Shown: positions 1 to 8,688, numbered from the stretch's first letter. The stretch: DNA of 64,000 nt from Poindextera sp041691315 (GCA_041691315.1 JBEPUW010000020.1:5204-69203); one strand, 5' to 3'. Translations and numbers: made by a program. The notes: generated by a model not told the origin, from the sequence alone.

Positions 1-1239
1 GCTTCCTCAGCTCAGCACTTCTTGATCTACGGCGGCGCCAGGAGCGGAAAAACGTTTTTGTTTTGCTATGCGATCGTGATCCGCGCGTTGATGGCGCCGC
101 GCTCGCGGCATCTGATTGCACGGTTGCACAACGTCCGCGTGCGCGGCAGCGTGCTCGCGGACACGTTCCCTAAAATGATGGAGCTGGTGTTCCCCGGTGT
201 GAAGTACCAGGTGGTCAAAAGTGATCAGCTTGTCATCCTGCCTAATGGCAGCGAAATCTGGTTCGCAGGGATCGATGAGGGTGCCCGAATTGAGAAGATT
301 CTCGGGCGTGAATACGCAACGATCTACTTCAATGAGTGCAGCGAAATCCCTTACGCCAACGTGCCAATCGTTCGTACGCGCCTCGCCCAGTCGGTACGAA
401 GGGGAGATGGCAGGCCACTTGCTCTCAAGGCCTACTACGATCTGAATCCCCTCGGCCGGTCGCACTGGTCCCATCGTGAATTTATCGACGGGGTCTCGCC
501 TTTGAACGGCATGCCGTTGGATCCCCGGTCGCGGACATGGGGACAGCTCAATCCTATCGACAACCCCAATCTGCCCGCGGAGGCGCTGGAGGAACTTGGC
601 GCGCTCCCATCCCGCCTGCGGCAGCGGTTTCTCGAGGGCAAGTACCTCGGTGAAATCCCTGGCGCGCTTTGGACGCTGGACCGGATCGAGGGTCTGAGGT
701 GTTCGCCAGGCAGCAGGCCCGAGCTCAGCCGGATCGTCGTGGCGGTGGATCCGTCGGGGTCTGACGGTCCTGGAGGCGACAGCCAAGGCATCGTGGTGGC
801 GGGCGTTGGCAGTGATGGCCACGCCTATGTCATGTCGGATGACTCGGTTCGCAAATCGCCGAACGAGTGGGCGAAAGTCGCGGTGCGTCGATACCATGAA
901 ACGGGGGCCGACCTGCTCGTGGCCGAGACCAACTACGGCGGCGCGATGGTCGAGGCCACCATCCGCACCGCGGACCTCAATGTCGCCTATAAGGCGCTGA
1001 ACGCGTCACGCGGCAAACACGTGCGGGCCGAACCGGTCGCGGCGCTCTACGAACAGGGGCGGGTCCACCACGTCGGCGTCTTTCCCGACCTTGAGGACCA
1101 GTTGTGCCTGTTTACGACCGCTGGATATGTCGGCGATGGATCCCCGGATAGGGCGGACGCTCTTGTCTGGGCGATCAGTGAGTTGATGCTGGAGACCGAT
1201 TTCTTCGACATCAATGCCTACATCAAAGCTTACAATTGA
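1..1239 (+). CDS. Phage terminase large subunit, 5' end cut by the window
   Basis: ATP-driven DNA-packaging motor of a tailed phage. The open frame runs in from base 1, so the N-terminus lies outside the window. The visible part opens with a Walker A motif GGARSGKT, followed about 100 residues later by a Walker B-like IYFNECSE. The C-terminal RNase H-like nuclease starts near VVAVDPSGSDG, and DRADALVWAISEL near the end fits the last metal-binding acid of the Terminase_6C family. The stop TGA is followed by 579 bases without a recognisable gene and then ordinary metabolic genes, so this is probably one end of a prophage or a phage remnant. AT-rich codons near the start differ from the neighbours. 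Family call is firm; whether the element is complete cannot be seen. Confidence 0.88.
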   Translation, partial: ASSAQHFLIYGGARSGKTFLFCYAIVIRALMAPRSRHLIARLHNVRVRGSVLADTFPKMMELVFPGVKYQVVKSDQLVILPNGSEIWFAGIDEGARIEKILGREYATIYFNECSEIPYANVPIVRTRLAQSVRRGDGRPLALKAYYDLNPLGRSHWSHREFIDGVSPLNGMPLDPRSRTWGQLNPIDNPNLPAEALEELGALPSRLRQRFLEGKYLGEIPGALWTLDRIEGLRCSPGSRPELSRIVVAVDPSGSDGPGGDSQGIVVAGVGSDGHAYVMSDDSVRKSPNEWAKVAVRRYHETGADLLVAETNYGGAMVEATIRTADLNVAYKALNASRGKHVRAEPVAALYEQGRVHHVGVFPDLEDQLCLFTTAGYVGDGSPDRADALVWAISELMLETDFFDINAYIKAYN

Positions 1240-1818
1240 TCGTGGCCCGGCGGCAATCCGGGCGTCACCCGGTATGTCTCGGCGCGAATTCGAGGGGGAC
1301 AAGTTTGTGCGACCATCGCCGATGACGCTGATGCCAGAGGCTACTGGCTGACGTGACTGAAGTCCCGCAGGCCTTCTCCGGCGATGTGGGCCATCAGAAA
1401 CTGGCTTTTCAAGTCGCCGATGTCTCAATCCAGTTAATCCGTATACGGAATATATAGAACGAGCGGCTCTTGGAACAACGCCGCGACTGAAGCCGTGCAA
1501 GATCAATTACTTAGCGCGGAGAAACTTATGGTGCGCGCCTTGACCGAATTCGCCGATGAACTCCTCAAGCTTGACGGCTGTGAGCGCGGGGCCCCCGTCG
1601 TTTGGGGTACTCTGAGATTGATTTTGGCGAAACGAACCCAAGCGGGAGCGAGGATGGCCGTGGTCTACAGGCGACTATGCCGCCTTCCCTGCCGGAGACG
1701 AGGCCTCGATATGACGCTCGGTCACCGGCGACTCGAGCCTTCGGGGCGGATGTCCCCTGAGGCAAGTGCGCAGCGGCTTCCGCCCGCACTTGGCCGCCTC
1801 AATCCAAATCGGCGTGAT
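1240..1818. other. Non-coding stretch beside the terminase gene
   Basis: I see no supportable gene here. A frame opening at 1528 starts plausibly for about 24 residues and then becomes arginine-rich shadow sequence that runs into the end of the opposite-strand SDR gene. There is no tRNA and no obvious attachment-site repeat. An AT-rich patch lies around 1436-1462. It may be decayed phage DNA. Confidence 0.4.
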
Positions 1819-2580
1819 CTAGGCCCCGGCGCCGCCGTCGACCACGATGGCCTGGCCGGTCATCCAGGCGCCGGCCTTCGAGGCCAGGAAAACCGCCGCG
1901 CCGGCGATGTCGTCCGGCTCGCCAAGACGCCGTAGCGGCGTGGTCGCCGAGGAGCGGCGCTCCGCCTCCGGCGTGTCCCAGAGCGCGCGCGCGAAGTCGG
2001 TCTTGACCAGGCCCGGCGCGATGCAGTTGACCCGGATGTTCGAGGGGCTGAGTTCGTGCGCCAGGTTGCGCGCCAGCTGGAAATCGGCCGCCTTGGAGAT
2101 GTTGTAGGCGCCGATCACGGCGTTGCCGCGCAGGCCGCCGACCGACGAGATGATGATGATCGCGCCGTCCTTCCGCTCCGTCATCTCCGGCGCGACCATC
2201 TGGATCATCCAGTGGTTGGAGATGATGTTGTTGTCGAGAATCTTGCGGAAGGCGTCGTCGGTGATGCCGCTCATCGGCCCGTAATAGGGGTTGGAGGCGG
2301 CGTTGCAGACCAGGATGTCGATCTTGCCGAACGCCTTGCGGGTCTCGTCCATCAGCCGCTGAAGGTCGTCCTTCGACGAGATGTTGGCCGGAACCGCGAT
2401 GGCCGCGCCCTTGTGCTTGGCATTGATGGCGGCGGCGACCTCATCGCACGGGCCGGCCTTGCGCGAGGAGATCGCAACCTTGGCGCCGTGTTCGGCCATG
2501 CGCTCGGCGATCGCCTTGCCGATGCCGCGCGATGACCCGGTGATGACGGCCACCTTGCCGGAAAGATCGAACAGCTCCAT
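1819..2580 (-). CDS. SDR-family NAD(P)-dependent oxidoreductase
   Basis: A classical short-chain dehydrogenase of 253 residues, full length for the family. It shows the cofactor motif TGSSRGIG near residue 15, an NAG-type motif (VCNAAS) near residue 90, the catalytic Ser in IIISSVGG and Tyr/Lys in YNISK near residue 160, and the usual C-terminal MTGQAIVVDGGAGA. The substrate cannot be read from the sequence; the fold suggests an alcohol/ketone or 3-ketoacyl substrate in the cytoplasm. It is divergent from the Rieske oxygenase at 2698, and the two starts are about 120 bases apart, so they may share a regulatory region. Confidence 0.9.
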   Translation of the reverse strand: MELFDLSGKVAVITGSSRGIGKAIAERMAEHGAKVAISSRKAGPCDEVAAAINAKHKGAAIAVPANISSKDDLQRLMDETRKAFGKIDILVCNAASNPYYGPMSGITDDAFRKILDNNIISNHWMIQMVAPEMTERKDGAIIIISSVGGLRGNAVIGAYNISKAADFQLARNLAHELSPSNIRVNCIAPGLVKTDFARALWDTPEAERRSSATTPLRRLGEPDDIAGAAVFLASKAGAWMTGQAIVVDGGAGA

Positions 2581-2697
2581 CGCGCGGGCTCCCTAAAACG
2601 TTTGTTTGATTGGCGGCCGGCACCCTGCCCTTGAGCCAAACCCAAGGTCAAGCCGGAAGGGGTGCGCATCTGCTGCGGTTCGCGCTACACAGCGCCC

Positions 2698-3795
2698 ATG
2701 GCCGAGGGCGACGCCAAACCCGTATCCGCCGCCGCGACCGTCCGGTTCGGCGAAGGCTTCTTGCGCGACATCTGGTATTTCGCCGGGCTCGCCGACGACC
2801 TGAGGCCCGGCAAGCTGCAGCGCTACGAGATTCTGGGCGAGCCGGTCCTGCTCGGCCGCACTCGCGCCGGCCAGGCTTACGGCCTGCGTGACGTCTGCCC
2901 GCACCGCGCCGCGCCGTTGTCGGCCGGCCGGCTGGTCAAGGGCGAGGGCGGGGCCGAGCTGGTCGAATGCCCCTATCACGGCTGGCGCTGGCGCACCGAC
3001 GGCGCCTGCGCCGCCATCCCGTCGCTTGTGGATGAGCAGGAGATGGATATCGGCCGCATCCGCGTGCGCGCCTATCCGGTGGCCGAAAGCCAGGGGCTGG
3101 TCTTCGTCTGGATGGGCGCCAGCCACGGCGGCGAACCCGACCAGCCGCCGCCGCTCTTTCCCGGCGTCGTCGGCGGCCGGCCGAAGCTGGTCGACCGCAT
3201 GGTGTTCGACGCCCATATCGACCACGCTGTCGTCGGCCTGATGGACCCGACCCACGGCCCCTATGTGCACCAGAACTGGTGGTGGCGGTCGGCCGCCTCC
3301 CAGCACGACAAGGCCAAGGCCTTTGAGCCGCGCGAGGCCGGCTTCGCCATGGCCCGGCACGCGCCGTCCAGCAACTCATACGCCTATCGCATCCTGGGCG
3401 GCGCGCCGCGGACCGAGATTGTCTTTCACCTGCCGGGCCTGCGCTGGGAGCATATCCGGGTCGGCGCCCGCCAGGTGCTGGCCCTGACCTGCCTGACGCC
3501 GGTGGACGAGACCCACACCCGCATCACCCAGGTCATGTGGTCCGACCACCCCGCCTTCACCCTGCTCAAGCCGTTCATCGCGGCCGGGGCGCGCAAGTTC
3601 CTGCGCCAGGACGCGGCCATGGTGGACCTGCAGAACCAGGGCCTGGCCTACGACCCGACCCTGCTCTGGATCGACGACGCCGACGCCCAGGCCAAGTGGT
3701 ACCAGGCCCTGAAACGCGAATGGAGCGCCAGCCGCGCCGCCGGCCGTGCCTTTCAGAACCCGGTCAAGGCCGCGGTGCTGAAGTGGCGGAGCTAG
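2698..3795 (+). CDS. Rieske 2Fe-2S aromatic-ring oxygenase, alpha subunit type
   Basis: Probable oxygenase component of a two-component Rieske non-heme iron system (VanA/phthalate dioxygenase-like), 365 residues. The Rieske cluster ligands are Cys67/His69 in CPHR and Cys91/His94 in CPYHGW. The catalytic domain follows, with HIDHAVVGLMDPTHGPYVH carrying candidate mononuclear iron histidines. The frame is open upstream to a GTG at 2662, but ATG 2698 removes a low-quality leader (MRICCGSRYTAP). No reductase partner lies nearby, so electrons must come from elsewhere. The stop codon lies 4 bases before the apparent ATC start of rsmD, suggesting translational coupling. Substrate unknown. Confidence 0.85.
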   Translation: MAEGDAKPVSAAATVRFGEGFLRDIWYFAGLADDLRPGKLQRYEILGEPVLLGRTRAGQAYGLRDVCPHRAAPLSAGRLVKGEGGAELVECPYHGWRWRTDGACAAIPSLVDEQEMDIGRIRVRAYPVAESQGLVFVWMGASHGGEPDQPPPLFPGVVGGRPKLVDRMVFDAHIDHAVVGLMDPTHGPYVHQNWWWRSAASQHDKAKAFEPREAGFAMARHAPSSNSYAYRILGGAPRTEIVFHLPGLRWEHIRVGARQVLALTCLTPVDETHTRITQVMWSDHPAFTLLKPFIAAGARKFLRQDAAMVDLQNQGLAYDPTLLWIDDADAQAKWYQALKREWSASRAAGRAFQNPVKAAVLKWRS

Positions 3796-3799
3796 AGCC

Positions 3800-4387
3800 A
3801 TCCGCATAGTCGCCGGCCTCTATCGTGGCCGCAGCCTGATCGCGCCGGCGGGCCTGGCGACCCGGCCGACGGCGGACCGGGCGCGGCAGGCGGTGTTCAA
3901 CGTGCTCGAACATGCCGCCTGGTCGCCCGGATTGCGGGGCGCGCGCGTCATCGACCTGTTCGCCGGATCTGGGGCGCTGGGCCTGGAGGCGCTGTCGCGC
4001 GGCGCCGATTTCTGTCTGTTCGTCGAGATCGACGACGCCGCCCGAGGCGCGATCCGCGACAATATCGAGGCCTTGGCGCCCAACGGCGCGCTGTTCGGTC
4101 GCAGCCGCATCCATCGCCGCGACGCCACCGACCTGGGCAAGAAGCCGGCCGGCGACGGCGCGCCCTTCGACCTCGCCTTCCTCGATCCGCCCTATGCGCG
4201 CGGCCTGGGCGAGCGGGCGCTGGCCTCGCTCGCCGCCGACGGCTGGCTCAAGGCCCGCGCGATCTGCGTCTTCGAGCGCGGCGCGGACGAAACCGCGCCT
4301 GCCGTCGACGGCTTCGAGGCGCTTGACGATCGCCGTTACGGGGCGGCGCGCGTGCATGTGCTGCGATATTCACCAGGCGCGGCTTGA
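3800..4387 (+). CDS. rsmD: 16S rRNA (guanine(966)-N2)-methyltransferase RsmD, apparent ATC start
   Basis: SAM-dependent methylation of G966 in 16S rRNA of the 30S subunit. Visible features are the conserved N-terminus IRIVAGLYRGRSL, RPTADRARQAVFN, SAM motif I DLFAGSGALGLEALSRG and catalytic DPPY in FLDPPYARG. The first ordinary start codon in frame is GTG 3893, which would cut off the family-conserved N-terminus. The homologous region begins at 3800 with ATC, where RsmD proteins have Met-Arg-Ile. An in-frame TGA at 3779 and no ATG, GTG or TTG between there and 3893 leave ATC (or ATA 3806) as the only nearby initiator. A GGCGGAG stretch lies 8 bases upstream. The 3' end overlaps the convergent YjhX-like gene by 18 bases. 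Function is firm; the start is inferred. Confidence 0.85.
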   Translation: MRIVAGLYRGRSLIAPAGLATRPTADRARQAVFNVLEHAAWSPGLRGARVIDLFAGSGALGLEALSRGADFCLFVEIDDAARGAIRDNIEALAPNGALFGRSRIHRRDATDLGKKPAGDGAPFDLAFLDPPYARGLGERALASLAADGWLKARAICVFERGADETAPAVDGFEALDDRRYGAARVHVLRYSPGAA

Positions 4388-4645
4388 GGTGCGGTTGTCG
4401 AGCTGGCTGCGCAGGCAGAGCGCCCCCTCGCGGGTGATGCGATAGGGGCCGCCGCCCCGGCTGATGATCAGCCGGCGACGCTTCAGCACTTTGAAGACGT
4501 CGAGGGTACAGTCCGGCAGGACAAAGCCGGTGTGGGTGAGGCATTCGGCGGCGACCGGGGAGCCCCTGTCGTCGCGTTCGAGTTGGATGCGGCCGCCCTG
4601 GGCGAGCGCGTGCAGCGTGCGTTGCTGCGATTTGGAGATGTTCAC
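4370..4645 (-). CDS. YjhX/TopAI (UPF0386) family protein
   Basis: A 91-residue protein matching E. coli YjhX along its whole length: SQQRTLHALAQGGRI, an AAEC segment, LPDCTLDVFKVLKRRRLI, GGPYRIT and a terminal QLDNR. E. coli YjhX was reported to bind and inhibit topoisomerase I (TopAI), with the acetyltransferase YjhQ as partner. I chose GTG 4645 because family similarity begins there (VNISKSQQ); the frame is open up to 4759 but the added residues look non-coding. No YjhQ-like gene is adjacent, so here it is a solitary gene between rsmD and a methyltransferase. The family match is good; activity as a toxin here is inference only. Confidence 0.8.
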   Translation of the reverse strand: MNISKSQQRTLHALAQGGRIQLERDDRGSPVAAECLTHTGFVLPDCTLDVFKVLKRRRLIISRGGGPYRITREGALCLRSQLDNRTSSRAW

Positions 4646-4877
4646 GGGAGACGATCCGAAAGGCGTGGCCAAGGGCGCCTCGAACGCGTTGGCGTCACGA
4701 GGCGGGCGAGTTTCCAGGCCTTGCTTACGGACGTCGGGCCAGACCCGCACGCCGGTCACGAAGGCCCTAAGCCTTACGGACAGTCTCTGACATCAAGCCC
4801 CCAAAGGTGAAGCGTCACATTGGGATAACGGGAAGCTGAGGCGCCGTCCAGAGCGACCGCCGCCTCACCACCTCGGC

Positions 4878-4900
4878 CCTTCTCCCCTCGCGGGAGAAGG
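4878..4900. repeat. Short palindrome, dispersed-repeat type or terminator
   Basis: A 9-base inverted repeat (CCTTCTCCC and its complement) around a 5-base centre, in the gap between the YjhX-like gene and the methyltransferase. The same CTTCTCCC/GGGAGAAG core appears in the larger intergenic palindromes at 18.5, 35.2 and 40.6 kb. It could also end transcripts from the left. Confidence 0.6.
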
Positions 4901-4942
4901 ATGCGTTTGCCGGGCTCTGCGTGAGTCCCAAAATATTCAGGA

Positions 4943-5779
4943 TCAGCTGAGCCGCGCCCGCACCAAGTGGCCGCCCTTGCGGTCGGGAGAGCCGGCGGGG
5001 GCGCCGAAATAGAGGATGGAGACCTCGGTCGGGCCCAGGTCCTCGATCTCGCCGAACCCGAGCGCGCGCAGGCGGGGGTGCAGGGTCTGTGGCGTGAAGA
5101 AGGTCAGCCAGGGCTCGCCGAGGGTCGCAACCCGCGCCGCGCGGCGGCCATGCGCAATCGCGGTCCGGGCCGGCATGGCGCCCGGCGGGTCGCTGTAGCT
5201 GAACACCACCTCCGAGCCCTTCGCCAGGCTGGCGATGAAGCCGAGGGTGGCGAAGACCGCGGGTTCGGTCAGATAGGGCACGACGCCCATCCAGGTGAAG
5301 ATGGCCGGCTGGGCGGCGTCGAACCCGGCGGCGGCCAGCCCCTCGGCCAGGCTGACGCGCTCGAAATCGACCGGGGCAAAGGTCAGGCTCTCCGGCGCGA
5401 CAATGCTGGCCTCGGCCAGGCGCTGGCGCTTCCAGGCCTGGGTGGCCGGATGATCGACCTCGAAGACGCGCAAGCCCGCGTGCGGATTGCGATAGGCGAA
5501 GGTGTCGAGCCCGGCGCCCAACACCACCAGCTGGCCCACACCGCGCCTGACGCCGGCGGCGACCGCGGTCTCTGCGAAGCGGGTGCGCGCGGCGATGAAC
5601 AGCCGCATGCCGCGCTGGGCGGGGTCGGCGACGGCCTGCGCCTCTAGGGTCCTTGGATCTTCACCCAGGATGCGGACGGCCAGCGGATCGTGAAAGATTC
5701 GGCCCTGTTCGAGGAGCTGATGTACCGCGCGATGGGCGGCGGCGCGCCGCGCGGTTCGGCTGGGCTGACCAATCTGCAT
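4943..5779 (-). CDS. Class I SAM-dependent methyltransferase, LCMT-like family
   Basis: A 278-residue protein of the leucine-carboxyl-methyltransferase-like group often labelled putative SAM-dependent methyltransferase. The SAM motif VVLGAGLDTFAYR is near residue 90, followed by the acidic loop VFEVDHPATQAWKRQRL that is typical of the family, and FTWMGVVPYLT near residue 190. Bacterial members include enzymes of secondary metabolism, and the substrate cannot be predicted. It lies 70 bases downstream of mutL in the same direction and may be transcribed with it. Confidence 0.83.
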   Translation of the reverse strand: MQIGQPSRTARRAAAHRAVHQLLEQGRIFHDPLAVRILGEDPRTLEAQAVADPAQRGMRLFIAARTRFAETAVAAGVRRGVGQLVVLGAGLDTFAYRNPHAGLRVFEVDHPATQAWKRQRLAEASIVAPESLTFAPVDFERVSLAEGLAAAGFDAAQPAIFTWMGVVPYLTEPAVFATLGFIASLAKGSEVVFSYSDPPGAMPARTAIAHGRRAARVATLGEPWLTFFTPQTLHPRLRALGFGEIEDLGPTEVSILYFGAPAGSPDRKGGHLVRARLS

Positions 5780-5849
5780 GGGCCAAGCTTAATCCGGCCG
5801 CGCACGGCCGAAAAGAACAAAGTAGAAACATCGCTGCGATTCACCTGCA

Positions 5850-7655
5850 TCAACGCCGCCCGAACAGCCGCTCGATGTCGGCCAGCTTCAGCTCGACGTA
5901 GGTGGGGCGGCCGTGATTGCACTGCCCGGAATGCGGCGTCGCCTCCATCTGGCGCAGCAGAGCATTCATTTCGGCGGCGCTCAGGCGGCGTCCGGCCCGC
6001 ACGGAGCCGTGACAGGCCATGGTCGAGCAGACCGCCTGCAGCCGCTCGGCCAGCGCCAACGGGGCGCCGTTCTCGGCCAGGTCGTCGGCGATGTCGCGCA
6101 CCAGGCCGGCGGCGTCGGTCTCGCCCAGCAGGGCCGGGGTCTCGCGCACCAGCACGGCCCCGGGGCCGAACGGCTCGATGACCAGGCCGAGCTTGGCCAG
6201 GTCGTCAGCGTAGCGGCCGACGCGCTCGGCCTCGGCCGGGTCGAGCTCGACCACCTCGGGCATCAGCAGGGTCTGGCGCACCGCGCCGCCGGCCTCCAGC
6301 TCGGCCTTCATCTTCTCATAGACCAGCCGCTCATGGGCGGCGTGCTGGTCGACGATGACGATGCCGTCCGCCGTCTGGGCCACCACGTAGGTCTCGTGCA
6401 CCTGAGCCCGAGCCGCCCCCAGCGGATAGCTGGTCGGATCGATCACCTCGGCCGTGGGCGCGGCGGCATAGTCCAGCTCCGCCCGGCCGGACGGCTCGGA
6501 GAGGCCGGCGAAGCTCGGCGCGGCGGCCTGTGGCGTCCAGCCGCCCGCGTTCCAGGCCGAGAAGCCGCGCGGCGAGGGTCCGCCGCCCATGCGAAATCCG
6601 CCAAGCGCGGCCGAGGCCACCGTGGTCGAGGCGCGATGGCCGGCGCCGGCTAGGGCATGGCGCAGCGCCCCGATGATCAGGCCGCGCACCAGGGCCGGAT
6701 CGCGGAAGCGCACCTCGGCCTTGGCCGGATGCACGTTGATATCGACCAGCTCCGGCTCGAGATCGACATAGAGGGCTGCGGTGGGGTGCCGGTCGCGGGC
6801 GAGGAAGTCGGCGTAAGCCGCGCGCAAGGCCCCGGCCAGCAGCCGGTCGCGCACCGGCCGGCCGTTGACGAACAGGTACTGGTGCGCCGCATTGCCGCGC
6901 GAATAGGTCGGCAGGCCGGCATAGCCGCTCAGCGCAACGCCCTCGCGCAGCTGGTCAAGCTGCAGGGCGTTGGCTTCGAAATCCGCGCCCAGCACCGCGG
7001 CCAGCCGCTTCAGCCGCCCTTCCGGCCCCTTGGCTTCAGGGGCCAGGCGCAGCGTGCGGCGGCCGTCGATGTCGAGGCTGAAGCCTACGGCCTCGTGCGC
7101 CATGGCCTGACGCTTGACCTCCTCGGCGATGGCCATGGCCTCGGCGCGCTCGGACTTCATGAACTTGAGCCGGGCGGGCGTGGCATAGAACAGGTCACGC
7201 ACCTCGACCCTGGCCCCGTGATCGCCGGCGAAAGCCGCCGGCCGCGCCTGGTCAAGCGAACCGGCCGCGGTTGAAAGCGAAAAGGCGTCGAGCGAACCGC
7301 GCGCCCGGGCGGTCAGGGTCAGCCGCGCCACCGAGCCGATCGACGGCAGCGCTTCGCCGCGAAATCCGAGCGTGGCGATGCGCAGCAGGTCGAAATTGCC
7401 CTCGGCGTCCGGGCTGAGCTTGGAGGTGGCGTGGCGCTCCAGCGCCAGCGACAGCTCGTCGGCGGTCAGGCCCTGGCCGTCGTCGACCACCAGGATGCGC
7501 GACAGCCCGCCGCCGTCGGCCTGCACCTCGATGCGACGGGCGCCGGCGTCGACGGCGTTCTCCACCAGTTCCTTGACCGCGCTCGCCGGCCTTTCGACCA
7601 CCTCGCCGGCGGCGATGCGGTTGACGGTCTCCGGCGGCAGGCGGCGGATGGGCAT
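5850..7655 (-). CDS. mutL: DNA mismatch repair protein MutL
   Basis: Couples MutS mismatch recognition to strand removal. 601 residues. The N-terminal GHKL ATPase shows AAGEVVERPASAVKELVENA, DDGQGL and GFRGEALPSI. The C-terminal dimerisation domain has DQHAAHERLVYE, which fits the DQHA(X)2E(X)4E endonuclease motif, with ACHGSVRAG and CNHGRPT as further metal-site motifs. This agrees with alphaproteobacteria lacking MutH, so MutL itself should nick the DNA. The start MPIRRLPPETVNRI is the canonical MutL N-terminus. It is divergent from the TraB/GumN-like gene with about 108 bases between. Confidence 0.96.
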   Translation of the reverse strand: MPIRRLPPETVNRIAAGEVVERPASAVKELVENAVDAGARRIEVQADGGGLSRILVVDDGQGLTADELSLALERHATSKLSPDAEGNFDLLRIATLGFRGEALPSIGSVARLTLTARARGSLDAFSLSTAAGSLDQARPAAFAGDHGARVEVRDLFYATPARLKFMKSERAEAMAIAEEVKRQAMAHEAVGFSLDIDGRRTLRLAPEAKGPEGRLKRLAAVLGADFEANALQLDQLREGVALSGYAGLPTYSRGNAAHQYLFVNGRPVRDRLLAGALRAAYADFLARDRHPTAALYVDLEPELVDINVHPAKAEVRFRDPALVRGLIIGALRHALAGAGHRASTTVASAALGGFRMGGGPSPRGFSAWNAGGWTPQAAAPSFAGLSEPSGRAELDYAAAPTAEVIDPTSYPLGAARAQVHETYVVAQTADGIVIVDQHAAHERLVYEKMKAELEAGGAVRQTLLMPEVVELDPAEAERVGRYADDLAKLGLVIEPFGPGAVLVRETPALLGETDAAGLVRDIADDLAENGAPLALAERLQAVCSTMACHGSVRAGRRLSAAEMNALLRQMEATPHSGQCNHGRPTYVELKLADIERLFGRR

Positions 7656-7763
7656 GGCGCCAGTCTACCCGATTCCGGCCTTTCGTCTCAGAGCTCCGCT
7701 TTTCGGCCCATCAAGCCCCCGGCCAAGGTTGCAACCGGGCATGCGAGCCGCCACCTTGGCCCC

Positions 7764-8663
7764 ATGCCGTTTCCAAACCAACGCACCGCGCGGGGCGCGC
7801 GTGGTCTCGCCCTCGTCGGAGCGCTGCTGGCGTTCGCCCTTCCCGCCACGGCGGCCCCGACCTGGTGGCACATCACCTCGGGCCGCTCCGAGGTCTGGCT
7901 CATCGGCGCGCCCAACCTGACGCAGAAGAGCTTCAGCTGGGACAGCCACGTCGTCGAACAGAGGCTGAAGGGTGCCACCGCCCTGATCATCGAGCCGCAG
8001 GCCAAGGGCAACATCATCGGCCTCGCCGGCGACCTGTTCGGCGCCGCCCATGCCATGCGGTCAGACACGCCGCTGGAAGCCTCGCTGCCGCCGCCGCTGC
8101 GGCAGCATTTCCAGACGGTGCGCACCGGCATCGGCCAGGGTCCCGGCAAGTACGCCGGCTGGAAGCCGTCCGCCGCCGGCGTCATCCTGACCAACGACTT
8201 CATGAAGGCTCAGAACCTGGAGACCGGCGCGACCATCAAGGCGGTGCGTCGGATGGCGCGTGGCGCCGGCGTGCATGAACTGGCCTCGGGCTCCTATGAC
8301 GGCGCGCCGATCATCGCCGCCGCCGAGCAGCTGAACAGCACAGGCCAACAGACCTGCCTGGCCGCTTCGCTGCACGACATCAACCAGGCCCCGGTGCGCC
8401 TGCACATGGCCCAGGACTGGGCGCGCGGCGTCCAGCACCCCAACCCGACCGATCCGGCCGACCAGGCCTGCCTGAACGCCATGCCGTCGCTGAAGAACCT
8501 CAACGACCGGCTGATCGGCTCGGAGGCGCAGGCGGTCGTCGACGCCCTGAAACGCCCCGGCCGCGCCGTCGCGGTCTTCGACCTGGGCGCCACCGTCATG
8601 CCCGGCGGCGTCCTCGACCGCATCCGCGCCCACGGCGTCACGGTGTCCGCGCCGGTGCCCTAA
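7764..8663 (+). CDS. TraB/GumN-family exported protein, divergent
   Basis: A 299-residue protein with a signal peptide (ALVGALLAFALPATAA) and the TraB/GumN arrangement: WHITSGRSEVWLIGAPN just after the cleavage site, a central helical region, and a C-terminal RAVAVFDLGATVMPGGVLDRIRAHG. In better-known members the first motif is GTxH and the C-terminal one contains a second His; here both positions are changed (GAPN; LGAT), so it may not be an active metal-dependent hydrolase. ATG 7764 is chosen because the signal peptide follows directly. The frame is open upstream, but that stretch overlaps the mutL start antisense. Probably periplasmic; role unknown. Confidence 0.7.
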   Translation: MPFPNQRTARGARGLALVGALLAFALPATAAPTWWHITSGRSEVWLIGAPNLTQKSFSWDSHVVEQRLKGATALIIEPQAKGNIIGLAGDLFGAAHAMRSDTPLEASLPPPLRQHFQTVRTGIGQGPGKYAGWKPSAAGVILTNDFMKAQNLETGATIKAVRRMARGAGVHELASGSYDGAPIIAAAEQLNSTGQQTCLAASLHDINQAPVRLHMAQDWARGVQHPNPTDPADQACLNAMPSLKNLNDRLIGSEAQAVVDALKRPGRAVAVFDLGATVMPGGVLDRIRAHGVTVSAPVP

Positions 8664-8665
8664 AA

Positions 8666-8685
8666 ACCTCTCCCAGAGGAGAGGT
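8666..8685. terminator. Inverted repeat between convergent genes, likely bidirectional terminator
   Basis: A perfect 8-base stem (ACCTCTCC / GGAGAGGT) with a 4-base loop, 2 bases after the stop of the TraB/GumN-like gene and 3 bases before the stop of the convergent bamF-like gene. There is no clear T-run, so a role in ending both transcripts is inferred from position. Confidence 0.55.
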
Positions 8686-8688
8686 AAC

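Noticed and set aside
1495..1935. A 146-codon frame after the terminase gene
   Set aside because: Only the first two dozen residues look plausible; the rest is Arg-rich and overlaps the SDR gene on the other strand.
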